Shown piece after piece: positions 22,601 to 34,309 of a stretch of DNA of 64,000 nt. This stretch comes from Promerops cafer. Taxonomy: Eukaryota > Chordata > Aves > Passeriformes > Nectariniidae. The stretch spans positions 185,050 through 249,049 of the forward strand of contig VZSE01011436.1 in the NCBI GenBank assembly GCA_013398275.1, in the 5' to 3' direction. Both the position numbers and the translations under genes were made by a program. The number at the start of each line of letters is the position of its first letter. Position 1 is the first letter of the stretch. The notes below the pieces were generated by a model. That model was not told the origin of the DNA and did no database searches. It saw only the letters and a list, made by a program, of their open reading frames with translations.

Positions 22601-24764
22601 ACCTCTGGGAGTTCTGTGAAAATTGGTGGCCTCTGTCCTTAAGTCTGTGAACCACTGTAAGTAGAAAGTGTCTGAGCTTCCTCCAGCCCACAGTAAAAAA
22701 AAAAAAAAAAGAAAAAAAAAGAAATCAATATACAAGAGTGACAAAATGCCAAGTTTCTCAAGCTCTCCATTCTTCTGGCTTCTAAGAGGATACTGTAGAT
22801 TTCAGAGTAAACAACTTCTGAAACAACATTGAAAAAGTGATGTGTCACTTGCCAGTGTCCCTTTAACTATGAGAAATAACAGCAACATAGGAAAAAATGT
22901 AAATTTACCATCAGGCAGATCTTCCCCCACAGCCTAACGCAGAGTTTGATGAATAGAATGAATGAAACGACAGAGGATCCAAGCATTACACAACGGCTAT
23001 AATTGTGCTAACCAGCTGTAGTCATCTGCTGCTTCCAAAAAAAGTTCAGAGCATTTTGACAGTGTCGCCTGTGCGGACTGGAAGGCTGCAGCAAAAATGT
23101 ATTTTCATTTGTTATTCAAAAAAAAGAGATCTGTTCCTCAGTGTCAGATTTTGCTTGGAAGGTGCCAAGATAGCGGAGAGTGAAGAACAGGATTACTTAC
23201 AAAGCCAGGGGAAAGAAAAAAAATTTTTAAAAAGGCAGTATCTCTTCCAGGAAAAGAAGATTTTAGATGAGAAGACACTGCTGGATCCACTTGCACCAGT
23301 GGCCAGCCAAATCCTGTGCCTTTTCCTGAGAATGATGGGAGTACCATGCCTAACCATGTGCCAGGAACACCCAAACTGGAGGCTTTTTGTCCCAGGCAAA
23401 GGTGTTTTTTTCAGCACAAAGGCTGACACCGGACTGCTATTTTGAAAGTGTTATGGTGTGGCTGCCTTGGCTGCTTGAGGCAAGGCCTGGGAATTAGGCA
23501 TAGCAAAGCCCAGCTTTCTTTTAGGCATCTGTAGACAACATGTGTTGAGAGCGGGGGCCGCGCAGCAGCTGGGCCACCTAACTCGGCTCACGGGGAAGGG
23601 CAGCCGGGGGACAGCTCTGCCCTCTCTGGACCAGTGCCACCCCAGTGAGGGATCCCCGAGTCAACTCCAGGAGCTTGCTGCAGGGGGTTGCTGCCACACA
23701 GACCAGTCCTGAGGAGACAGACCCACGGCCATTGCTTCTGGGGCAGCTGCTTTCCTTTTAGCACTCCCCAGAGCTATGGGGTGAGGTGTTTTTCATGCTG
23801 GAATCTGGCTGCACTGGGGAGAGACAACACAGTGTATGAGGAGGATGCTGTAGTTCCACAGGCATGGCATGACCTGGGAATGAAGATGAATCCTCTTCAG
23901 GAAAAACTCACCATTAGAGTGATTTCAAATGGACTGTTTTTTAATAAATGCCTTTTTTTTTGATACATTCATGAGCCGTGGAGCTCTAGGAATGCTTTGT
24001 TGTGCATGGTGTGCAGGTCAGATTCATTTAATTTGGAGGTGAGGTAGGCAGTTTTATCCAGCTTTTAGTACTTGGTTTTGTTTTTGGTCACAGATCATTT
24101 ACTGAACCTGTTTTAAGTGGAATGGAGGGTGGTTTTCTTGAAGCCAAAAGGGTTGGTTCTGGCTTGTTACAAAACAGCGGCTTTCAACAGGATCCAAATC
24201 TATCTTCAGCTCTTCTGGGTAACTCTAAATGAGTACTTTAACATGGGGATTTCTGTGCTGAGGAAGCAGGGAAGTTAACAACTCAGCACAGAAGAAGAAC
24301 TGGCATGTGAGTGTTTCTGTTGTCCTGTGTCTCCCTTTCCCTAAAAGCACAATGAAAAGTGAAGCTGGAGTAGGTTGCCCTGCACTTTATGAATTGTGAT
24401 CCTCTTGTCCTTCCTCCAGTTTCAGGTCTGATGCTGCATGACTCTATTGCCAGAGCCAGTGGGGATGGCACCTCACTTCAGTAGATGCCCTGCTTAAGGC
24501 AGAAAAAGCCTTTTATGTAGGGCAGAAAAGCTCTAAAGAGTTTAGGGATTGGCCACTTTACAAATATTACAAATATTTACAAATATTTGCATGGAAAATG
24601 TTTGGCCTAATCATGTGAGTTAAGAGAAAGATATTACATGCAACTAAACGTTTTGAAAAGGGTGTTTCATATGAAAATTGGAGAGGGGAAAAAAAGAAGA
24701 GAGAAAATAAGGTTAAACAAACACAGAGATCATATACTCTGAAATAGAGCCCCAGTAAAGCATT
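19670..24764. other. Gene-free stretch with A-rich tract and small CpG cluster
   Basis: No gene supported; the longest frame is plus 23005-23445 (146 codons, no domain). An A-rich tract lies at 22695-22720 (A16, G, A9). Seven CpG dinucleotides cluster at about 23551-23657. Non-repetitive text near 20960-21090 and 21640-21720 (with the CpG-containing string CAGTCGTACGGATTGAACGA) looks like conserved non-coding sequence. Confidence 0.5.
22695..22720. repeat. A-rich homopolymer tract
   Basis: A16 followed by G and A9. It could be a decayed poly-A tail, but no retroposed body or flanking duplication is evident. Confidence 0.9.
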
Positions 24765-24851
24765 GCTGGTGATAGTCCTGCTTCAAGTGGGAAGTCGGAC
24801 TAGATGACCTCTAGAGGTCCCTTCTAACCAAAATTTCTATAATTCCGTGAG
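24765..24851 (+). mobile_element. CR1 LINE, short 3'-end fragment
   Basis: The sequence GGACTAGATGACCTCTAGAG and following CCCTTCTAACC match the CR1 3' end in sense orientation. It ends in a degenerate ATTCTRTGA-type terminus (TTTCTATAATTCCGTGA). Only the last ~90 bases survive, so this is a severely 5'-truncated copy. Confidence 0.85.
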
Positions 24852-27167
24852 TCATACATATTTCCTCATCATTTCTTCTTGTCATTTGATTCGCTAGTTT
24901 TACTAGGGAAGGCCTAGAAATTCAAACTTCAGTCTCTGTTACACCAGAACATTTGAACAGTGACTTCCATCTTTGGGTTAGGCTGCAGACAAGGGCTCAG
25001 TTTCTGCTGCTAAATAGTGTCAGAAAGGAACAGGCTCAATCAAGGCAATTTTCTTTTTCCACTATGAGGTAAAATGCTAGGATCAGGATTCTCTGTAATT
25101 CACTTGGTGTTCACAATGGTAGAGCCATTCAAAAGTAAGGTGTGGTGGGTATTCCAGGTAAGCTTACAAGGTGGCCCCTTGCCTCTCTGTTCTCATGCTG
25201 GGAGGTGAGTTGGGAAAGGGAAGGGCGCAGGCAGGCATCTGAATGTATTTTCTCAGCTCTTGGGCTAGATGTAGAGCTCATTTGACAAGGAAACAGCCCT
25301 GACCAAGTTAGGAAAGATCTGGTCAAAGCAAATCAGCTGGAGTTCCTTCAAACTGGAATTCCCACCAGCATTCCCAATGCTCCTCCTCATCATCTATTTA
25401 CTGAGATGAAGGCTTGAATATTGCCATCTGTGAGAAGGCACGCGGGCCACATGAAAATTTTGCCCTAACAGTTGCTCCATCCCAGTGCCCAACCCAGCAG
25501 TCAATTCCACGATTTACTGTCTAACCTGGGATTTAAAAAGATCAGCAAACTCCGGCCTAGACCTCAGTCGGCTGCGGTGAGATGCTGGGTAACCTCTCCT
25601 CTGCCAGCTGCCGCTGCCTTCGCAGAGATTTGGAAGCACTCACCACCTCTCAGTGCTGTGGCTTCCGACTGCATCCCGCTCTTCCCCTTGCACATGTTCT
25701 TATTCAGTTCACATACAGGAGAGAAGCCAGCGCAAGGCAAGACTGGCCTCGCCAGGAGTGGGCTGGGAGCGGGGCTCCCTGTCAGGGATCTGGGCTGCTC
25801 TGGGTGAAGCTGGGCCTGCATTTATTTGAGTTGCTTCGGTTGCTCGTGGAGGCTCAGCTCAGCCCCTTGGCTCCAGCGCTCGCTCTCTGGAATTTGAATG
25901 GTTTATCTCACGCCCCAGCAGGGTCCGAAGCAGTGTGCTGCTCCGAGCCCCTGCTTATCACGGCTCTGACATGGCTTCTCTAAGCAAATGTTTAGCCCTA
26001 CTTGACTCAGGATGAGTGCTGTATTGATTATTAACTTTAAACAAACATCTGGTTTTCATTACCAATGGTAGCAGACCAGAGAGGGGTGCTGTACTGGGCG
26101 GTGCGGTCACTTAACAACCATCAGGACTGGCTATAAAGAAAATTTAACATATCCTGTAATTACAGTCTGCACAGCACAGGGGGATTTGGGATCTGCAGAT
26201 CTGATTTCAGAACAGAAGAAAATGTTTATTGTATCTGCTACGCACATTTATTTACTCAGTAGCAGCAAGGCTTTTGAAATATTGTCTGTGCAAGAGCTTA
26301 TTCCTTGCTTAGGAGAAGGACTTTCTTGTTTAAGCCAGGAAACCCGAGCGAGGCTCACGGTCAGGATGGCCTGCTTAATGCTTTTACAGGCCTGGGGATT
26401 TCAGGGTTTGTCGAACACACAGTTCTGTTCTGAAATATAAATAACATCTTCTCCTCTGCCCTGCCAGCACCAGCCAGATCCATCTCCTCCAGCCACAAGG
26501 AAAAGTTGTTGCAGCCAGGAATGGGACAGTGGGGATATTGCCCCAAGAGATGGTGGCCCCAATGTTCCCCATCCTTCAGAGAGGGAAGGGGTTTGGAAGG
26601 CTGCCCAAGGGTGGCCCTTGGCCTGTCCCCACAATGGTGAACCCAAATGGGTGAATTTGCACCCAGCGGCTGCATCTGTAACCCTGTGCCCAGCACCCAT
26701 GCCCAGCTCCCAGGGAATTATCAGCCAAAGGGACGTTTTTGGGGTGATGTAATGCTGTAACTTGAGCTCCAGCTGAAAAGAAATGGTAGGTGGAGTTTCT
26801 ATGGAGCCAGACAGAGCTGGGATCCTCTCCCTTTTTTCTCTTTTTTTCTGGCTCATTCAGGCTGTCTCAATTAAAGCTCAGGCGAATTAATCTTGCACCC
26901 TTAATGTCAGTTGCTATTTTTCTAATTCACCTCCACACTCTTAAAGACTATTTCTCCAAACAAAACGGGTCTGTTCTTCAATTTCAGGCTGTCAATTTCA
27001 TGGGCTGCTGATACATTTATTAGGTGTGTAATTTGCTATTTTTAGGAGACTGCGGGGGAGCAGCACCATTTTTTTTCTTCTCCTTTGCATTTATAAACCT
27101 CTTACAGTTCCCTGTCCACTGAAAATATTTTTACTATTTAAAAGGTTGTATCAAAGTCAGGTATCTC
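24852..27167. other. Gene-free stretch with a CpG-rich segment
   Basis: No gene supported. The longest frame is minus 26401-26856 (151 codons). The plus frame at 25472-25807 contains the string HTGEKP, like a C2H2 zinc-finger linker, but has no neighbouring Cys2-His2 pattern. The segment at 25558-25970 is CpG-enriched relative to its surroundings. Confidence 0.55.
25558..26060. promoter_or_regulatory. CpG-enriched segment followed by AT-rich homeodomain-like motifs
   Basis: I count about 17 CpG dinucleotides between 25558 and 25970, in sequence visibly richer in G and C than its flanks. Immediately downstream (25985-26060) is a non-repetitive stretch with TTGATTATTAACTTTAAAC and TTTTCATTACCAATGG, typical of homeodomain or HNF-like sites. 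It may be a distal regulatory element or a minor promoter. No transcript can be seen. Confidence 0.3.
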
Positions 27168-27230
27168 GGTCCAAATTCCTCCCTGGTGTAACTCTACTGA
27201 CCTCTATTTCACAAGGAGTAAATTTATTCT
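27168..27230. mobile_element. Fragment of an ancient palindromic amniote element
   Basis: The text GGTCCAAATTCCTCCCTGGTG with ACTCTACTGACCTCTATTTC resembles the left arm and centre of an old MITE-like amniote repeat I recall (GGGCCAGATTCTC...CTGGTGTAA...ACTGACTTCAATGG). It is degenerate and partial. The match is from memory and no family name is assigned. Confidence 0.45.
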
Positions 27231-29480
27231 CTAATGTTCTTTTTTTTTTTTTTTGTGGACACGAACACTTCTTGGCCACTGCTGGATGCAGGAAAGCATC
27301 CAACTGTATGGACCAATGATGTGACCAGAAACAGGCCTCAGCTACAAGCTCTGCTGTAGGAAATACTTACACCTCTTCACAGCAATGCCTGTCCCTTAGT
27401 CCCACTATCTCTCTGAAAGCACCAATGCCCACACACCACACAGTGTCAGTCAAAGTTTGCTGCGAGACTTTGTTCATTTCTAAATCGTTGTGAAGAATTT
27501 GGCAAGAATTTGAGGCCAATTCCTGTGCCGTGGTGGGGGACTTACCTACACCTCTGCAAGAGGGCAGTCTGTTTTGTCTGTCTGGCGCTCTGAAACAAAG
27601 AGATCGGAGAAGGGATCATCATGCCTTGGGAGGACAACCCCTTTCCTGTGACAGCCATGGATCAGTCTGGGAGATTCACCACTCACCGAGGCCATGCCAG
27701 GTGATACAGTGGTGTTGCACGACAGCCATACAGAGTGGTGGCAATGGGCTTGTGCAAGTCAAGGGACCACCAGATCACCAGACAAGTGTGCCAGTAATGG
27801 TTAAACATTGCAGGAGTGCTCACAGATTGTAACTGGGAAAGGACAGTGCTGTTAAAGGCACAGAGGCGATGCTTGCACTTCCCTGGGCCCATGGTTTCTG
27901 GGGTGCTGAAGGGACTTTGGGTTGAGTCCATATGTGGTTCTTCAGTGAAAGCAACCAGGGGTAGGAAATGCCATCTCCTCATGTCCGCATGCTTTTCTCA
28001 GCTCCTTGGGGAGATCTTCTGTCTCCTGCCTCTTTCCTGAACCTGAGGGCTCTGGAGTGACTGTCCCAGTTGTGCACAGCCATTGCTATTCACCTTTTGC
28101 CATCAGCATTGCTGCAGATGCCTTGCAGAGCAGGAATATGAAGTCTCTCAAACTTCTCCTATGGCATCTCCTGTTCATGGGTGTGGCTCATGGGGAAGCC
28201 CAACACTTCCTACTGTTGTGACATCCAGCCTTTTGCTGAGCTGCCATCTCTAGTCCTGTGGCCCTTGTCCTTCCCTCCCGTGCCCACACCTCTGCGTGCA
28301 CCCAAAATGTAATAAAGCAGTGCCAAGGGACTCGATGAACAAGAACTGAACAAGGCCATGCAGTCAGCTTTGAGCTGAAGGTGGGTGGAGGCACCAGGAT
28401 CAGTCTCACAGCATTAACTCATGCTACCTAGATGGCCAAATGCAGAGAGGATGATACATACTGCCTCCATGGGCAGCAATAAATGATGCAGAAATAAACA
28501 ATGTGGGATAGCAGAGCTCTAGGGCCAGACCTCCAAGCATAATTATGCACTTAATTTCCCTGTGGGAGGTTAAATGTCGAAGCACCTAAATGCCTTTGGA
28601 GATCTGGCCCACCACTTTCTCATTATAAAATGCAAGAGATAAGCTCGCCTGTGCTGTCCACATGCCAGATGCAGAGGGACAGATTCGCTCTGTCCTGAGT
28701 ATCTGTGCACTGGAATTCCTCTTGGGTCTAATTCTCAGCGTATCCCCACAGTGTGCTGCTCTGGTCTGGGGATGTTTGAGATAGTTTGTGGTTTACTGCT
28801 GCTAGAGCTGCTTCAGAAAGTGTCTCAGGACTGCCGTGCTGCCCAGGCTGCTGCGCCGCGGGGTCAGGCTGGAAATCTCCGCTGAGTGTACGGCAACCTC
28901 TGAGAGGGAAAACCAGTCAGAGACCAACTGCTTGCCAAAAGGGCGAGGGGCAGGATTTAAATGGAAACGCAGGAAAGGGGACAGCTGTTCTAGAAATGTG
29001 TCTGAAAAGTTGCTTTGTGAGGATGAGGTGGGAAACCACAGGCGCAGGATCACAAAGGGCTAAACCTCTTTCTCTGCATGGCTCTCCTTCCAAATAAACA
29101 CTCAGGGTTAATTAGCAGCCGCTATCTCCACAGATTTGCTAGGTATGCTCTGCCGTGCTCCTGCTACCTCCTCTGTGGCCTCCAAGCCTGAGCAGCCCAA
29201 CAAATTAAGCAGCACAACTCCTCCGTGCAGGCTCCTCCAGAGCTCGTTACAGCTCATCGAGTGGTACGTGATGGACACCCCAGACACTGCTGATCTGCAC
29301 AGCCCCATTTATCTTAATCAGGACAAGCGGCTGGTCCCAGGGGCTGCAGGCAGACACCCAGCACGGTGGGAGGCCGCTCCGGGAGGCCGCGAGCAGCCAG
29401 GGGGACACAGAGGGTCAGCACGGGCCTGAGGGGCTGATGAGTGTGCCAGACCTCAGACTGAACAGCAGAGAGGCAGTGCT
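27231..29480. other. Gene-free stretch
   Basis: No gene supported. A T-run lies at about 27239-27254. The interval holds one palindromic element (28522-28610). CpG frequency rises at 28850-28980 and 29330-29430, just before the minisatellite. Frames are at most 103 codons and overlap on both strands. Confidence 0.55.
28522..28610. mobile_element. Small palindromic (MITE-like) element
   Basis: The ends are inverted repeats: GGGCCAGACCTCCAA at 28522-28536 and TTGGAGATCTGGCCC at 28596-28610 are complementary except at one position. Internal text (AAGCACCTAAATGCC) resembles old amniote interspersed repeats with GGGCCAGATYC ends. It is 89 bases long and non-coding. Confidence 0.6.
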
Positions 29481-29668
29481 GCTCCGTCCTGCTCTGTCCT
29501 GCTCCATCCTGCTCTGTCCTGTTCTGTCCTGCTCCATCCTGCTCCGTCCTGCTCCGTCCTGCTCCGTCCTGCTCCGTCCTGCTCCGTCCTGCTCTGTCCT
29601 GCTCTGTCCCNTGCTCCGTCCTGCTCCGTCCTGCTCCGTCCTGCTCTGTCCTGCTCTGTCCCTGCTCT
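29481..29668. repeat. 10-bp minisatellite, GCTCYRTCCT units
   Basis: Eighteen units of GCTCCGTCCT, GCTCTGTCCT or GCTCCATCCT are visible: thirteen before a single N at 29611 and about five after it. Variation is mostly at unit positions 5 and 6. Minus-strand frames of 89 and 126 codons run through it as RTEQDGAGRS repeats, an effect of the period and not a gene. The N marks unresolved array length. Confidence 0.95.
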
Positions 29669-32600
29669 TTGGTGCCAGGTTCACTCATGGACACTTGTCC
29701 CTGTGGCCAAAGCTCCTTGAAGGCTGACAGATGAAGTGGCCAGAGGGTGGTTTGGTGTTTGGGCTGGCTGCTGGCATTGCTGGCTGCTTCTTCCAGCCCA
29801 GAGGAGGTGCCCTCTCACTGGGGACAAAGGTGAGCCCGCACTGGATGACAAGGGGCATCTCAGCACTACAGCAAAAACCCAAAGTGGAAACAAACTGATT
29901 AATGACTCTTTCACTGTGCATGAAGGTACTCGTTTCATGTAAACAAATGCACTCAGAGGCAGTTCTTAGTGTTACGAAGGCACACACTCTAAACACTCAG
30001 AAAAAGGCAAAATTCATCATCTCTCTTGCTTCTCTTTGTTTGCTGTTGAGAAAGGAAATAAATGGTTACTGGAAAATTCAGTCAAAAATGTTGAAATCTC
30101 TTGACCAACAATGGCTATTTTTTAACTGGCTCTGCTGACTGTCCTGGTTTTGTGTTGTCAGGGGGGCTCCTTATCTTAGTCATAGAGTTGCAGGCCAAAG
30201 CAAATCTAAAACATCTTTTCTTCTAATTTAGGAGGAGATTTCCATTCACTCTCACGAACTGTTGAACTTAGGGATGTCATGGTACTTTCTGCCTCCTGTC
30301 CATCTTTATAAGCAGCATCCAATCATATCAATTATTTGCTGTATGGCATTTATTTTTGGTAAGATTTTTTTATGTAAAAATTTGTACTATACTGCCCGGT
30401 AACAGTTTCCAGCCACCTTTTTTTTTTTCCACTGGTGAGCATGTATTTAGGATAAATACAAAATTGCCATAAAGGGAAATGAATTGTTACAGTTAAAACA
30501 AATCTGAAAACATTTTAATATTTAATGCTGACATTTTAAAGACAGCTCTTCAATAGTGTTATTCAAAGGCAGGTTGTTTCAGATTTACTTCAGTCTTATT
30601 GAAACTGCTTGAGAATGACATTAAAAGCTCATGAAGGAACTAAAATACATCCTTCAGCTCAAGTATTTTTCCTACAAACTTTCAGTTTTGTGAAAAAAAG
30701 CCCAACCCCAAACCAATAGCTATTTCAGGTTCACTTCAAGCACCCCCTTGTGCTCCTCTCTTGTTTTTTGGTTTTGCCAGCGAGCTGAAAGATCAGATTT
30801 TGCTTCTCTCTCTGGGCAAACTGGCCTTTCAGTTATTTTCCAGCTACACCCATCAGCCACAAACATCTCAGCCCGGCTAATGTTTGTTTCGTATTTCTGG
30901 GACCAAGGCAGGGGGAGGGTGACCCCTCTGCAGCCTGGCACCTGCACTGGGTCCTGGTTCTGCTCCCAGTTCTTCATGTGCTGTGCTCTGACTGCCCTCG
31001 ATGGCGGAATGGGGGGACATGAGGGCTGCTGGCTCCTCTTTGCTTGCTGCAGAGTTTTAGAGCACAGGGCTCTCTACTTTCTAAGAACAGTGTGCACATG
31101 ATTACATGGAAGAGTGAGCAAGTGCTTTTGCAACTTCCCTGCCTGCATTCAGCGTGCACAGCTGAGGGGAAGTGGCCAGTGGTGTGCTGTATGTGGGATC
31201 TTTAGAGAAGTAGGGAGACACCAGTGGTGTAATGCAACACGTGTTAGTCACACAGAAGTGCTCTCTCCTAGCTAATGGGGCTAATCAAGCCGTAAATGAG
31301 AATCCTTGCAGGACAAGGTGTTAGCACCTCCACTCCACTGTTCTAACCCCAGAGCTCCTGGTGAGGGCACAGTGGTATTGTTCTGAGGAATGCACCTGTT
31401 GGAGTGTGCTTCGATGGAAATTTTTCCTTTTCCAGATCAACTCTGCACCAGACGTGGGTTTTTGTTGCACTGTTGGACAGCTGTTTTCCTCATGAGCCTG
31501 ACATAAAGGGCCTGTTCTTCTCAACCCTCTCTGAAGGGACTGGGAGGTGAGCAGTCTCTAAAGGCTTGGCACACTGCTGGAAGATGACTGCAGAGGTCTT
31601 ATCCCCACTAATGGATACAGGTGCTTTGGAGACTGTGGGGAGCTCACAGCAACCCTGTGGAGAACTCTGCAGGTTAACTACAGAGATCAGCACAGGAATT
31701 CGGTGTGTCTGGGTCCCTGCCTGCTCCCACACTGCCTCCAGCGTGTCTGTGGTGCCTTAGTCTGGGTGGGCACACAGACCACTGCCACAGCTCTGTGATC
31801 TACCTGCACCCAGGTCCTAGGGATCAGCCTGACCGGGGGGGGCTGTGTTTGGGGGTGATGTGTGCCCCTGCCAGGCAGTGAAACCAGAGTTATGCCCTGA
31901 ATCAGCCATGATTAGTGTTTTATAACCTGCACAGGCCACAGTAGCTTGATTCCTCTTCATTGTGTGCAGCTCCTTGGGAACTGAATGTACTGATATTTTA
32001 TACAATTTACTTCAGACAAAGGTCCCTTCCCTTTTTCTAATCTTGCCTTGCTTTCCCTTCCCAAGGCTGGCATATCAATTATTCACCTCCCTTGTATCCA
32101 GGAGGTTTCTACACAACAGGAAACTTCAGGGATGGAACAGAAACATAAAACATTCCTGCAGCCGTTTGCCTCCTGCATGCTAAGAGAGACAGTGTTGTCC
32201 TGACTGGCTTGGGGGGTATTGCTGACCATCCTGGCTGAGCCTGGCTGTGATAAATCCAGGTTGTTACAACACATATTTTTTTGCTTATTGGGTAATAGGG
32301 CTGAGGCTGGGCTTTGAGTGCTGTCTCATATGGGAGATACATCCTTGGGAGCTGGCAGCAGCTGCTAATGCTGAATTGGGACAAAGTTAGCTAGAAATGT
32401 GCTGAGGGTAGTGGCAGAACACAGGAGTTACAGGCATCCTAGCCTTTGCTCCAGGTCTGTCTTTAGGCAAGCAGGAAAAGTCTCTTTTCTGCCTTGTTCT
32501 TTGTTAGTGGCTTCTTATCTGCTAGTGTGTGGCACATACTGTATCCCTTCATACAGGTATTTTTCTGGGCATTTATGTCCTTTCTTTCTGCTTCAGGACA

Positions 32601-34082
32601 TAAATTTTTTGCCATTGCTGTTGTCACCATCTGCCCACAGGATGGATATGGCAGACCTTCAAAGTACAACCAGAAGTGAGTAGAACAGCACAATGTTTCA
32701 GTCTGCAAGGAGATGGAAGCCAAAATGCACCAGGAGGATTCAGAGTCACCTTCTTGCCCTCCCTGGTGGGGTGTGTGCTGAACAAGAGCCTGAGATGGGG
32801 GCATTGCCTGAGCTCTGCTGTTAAATGATTTTGCAACATTTCTTACACTTCTGTGCTTCTCTTACCCCTCTTTCCCTGCTCTGCTCTGTCTCTGGATGTG
32901 GGGCAGTGGGCTGAATCCCCTGAGGGCTGCATGGTGTCCCACTGCGTTTGATGGTCTCTGAAGATATGTTCTTAAGGAGTCCAAGCTTTCCTGGCCTGGC
33001 TGCATCTCCTTGCTGACAGGTCTGTCACTCTCTTACAAGCAATACAGCAATCTGTCCATACATAGCCCTGACATTACACCTCAGCCATTACAAATCCTCT
33101 TTTTACTTTAAAAAGATAAAAAAAATTCCTTCTCGCATAGCTGTAGTGAATACAGACTTCCATGGCTGCATTTTTTCTCATTCTAAGAAATAGGATCATA
33201 TTGCTTAAATCCCATCGCCTTCTTATCCGTTGCTGAATTGAATTCCAAACCACTTTCCTGCCCTGTAAAACCCCCCAGGACTGTGCTTCACCTCCCCTTA
33301 TTTCCTACCAGTGAACTACTCTCCTCCTGGACCTATTTTTCTGCATTTCTAGGGATAGTCCATGCTGTTTTCCTTGTGCCTGCTCCTTCCCTCTGCTTGG
33401 AGCCAAACATCTTGTGCCTCTAAACCAAATCCTTCTTCAAACCCTTCATTTTCTCCTTAGCTTACATTTGGGGGTGTACATTTTTAACCTGTGTATTTAA
33501 GACCTTTTATTCACACACCATTTTACCATTTCATTGGCTTCCTGCATTTGCACAACATCAGGAGCACCAGCTTGTCTCGGTAGGACACAGGCCAGTGACA
33601 GCAGATAAAGCTCTGTGGAGCTATTCCCTTAGTAAACCATCAGGACAGGCACCTATCGTGGAGGAAATGCACAGTTAGATTAACAGCAGGTACACGTAAC
33701 ATAATTCTGGATATGTATAAATGATAGAAATAATCGACAGAATTAGAGCACAGTTAAAGTGATAGCTGATTAATCAAAACACAAACCCCAGACCCAAGTG
33801 GGGATGCACCCTGCAGAGATCTGCAAGGGTGGGCTGAGGTCCCTTCAGCCCTGTCTGCACACACAGCATACCTGAAGGGCAATACCAGGAGATCAATAAA
33901 AACAAGTTTCAGATTCTTTTTTTCTTTTCATTGACAAAATGGCCATTTCAGCCAGACATTAAAAAAATGCTTGTCAGAAATATCAAATAATCTGACACTG
34001 AAGGGGGAAGGGTGTGGGGGATCCTTTTTTTCATTTTTATGTTCTTTGGTGAACAGCTTACATATATCCTTGCACACCCACC
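29669..34082. other. Gene-free stretch
   Basis: No gene supported; the longest frames are plus 30748-31101 (117 codons) and minus 32463-32804 (113 codons), without domains. A T-run lies at 30418-30429. CTGTCCTGGTTTTG near 30139 faintly resembles the start of some songbird LTRs, but nothing downstream supports one. Confidence 0.55.
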
Positions 34083-34124
34083 NNNNNNNNNNNNNNNNNN
34101 NNNNNNNNACCCACCCACCCACAC
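34075..34124. repeat. (CCCA)n microsatellite containing a 26-base assembly gap
   Basis: CACACCCACC precedes 26 Ns (34083-34108), and ACCCACCCACCCACAC follows. The gap thus sits inside a CCCA tetranucleotide array whose true length is unknown. Confidence 0.9.
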
Positions 34125-34190
34125 GTATATAAATATAGATGTATGAAAATAATATGAAACATAGTTCAATCTCATAGCACTTAATAATTA

Positions 34191-34307
34191 AGGGCCCAAT
34201 TTAAATAAGCATTTCAGCATATGCTTACAATCTACCTGGCTTCAATGGGACTTGAGCACACACTTCATTTCCAGCACATGCTTTTATGCCCTTTCTGAAC
34301 TGGGATT
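34191..34307. mobile_element. Ancient palindromic amniote element, near full length
   Basis: It begins AGGGCCCAAT and ends with TGAACTGGGAT. The two halves are imperfect reverse complements (AGCATATGCTTA on the left against GCACATGCTTTTATG on the right) around a centre with CTTCAATGGGAC. I recall this AGCAYATGCTTAA / TTCAATGGGACT text from an old repeat shared by birds, turtles and crocodilians. It is non-coding, and the copy is strongly diverged. Confidence 0.6.
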
Positions 34308-34309
34308 TT

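Noticed and set aside
25472..25807. HTGEKP string, like a C2H2 zinc-finger linker, in a plus-strand frame
   Set aside because: No CxxC or HxxxH spacing on either side, and the flanking residues do not fit a zinc finger. Most likely coincidence.
29314..29694. Minus-strand frames made of RTEQDGAG repeats
   Set aside because: Created by the 10-bp minisatellite read in three frames; not a repeat protein.
30139..30400. Possible LTR start (CTGTCCTGGTTTTG)
   Set aside because: No matching downstream LTR text, terminal repeat partner or target-site duplication.
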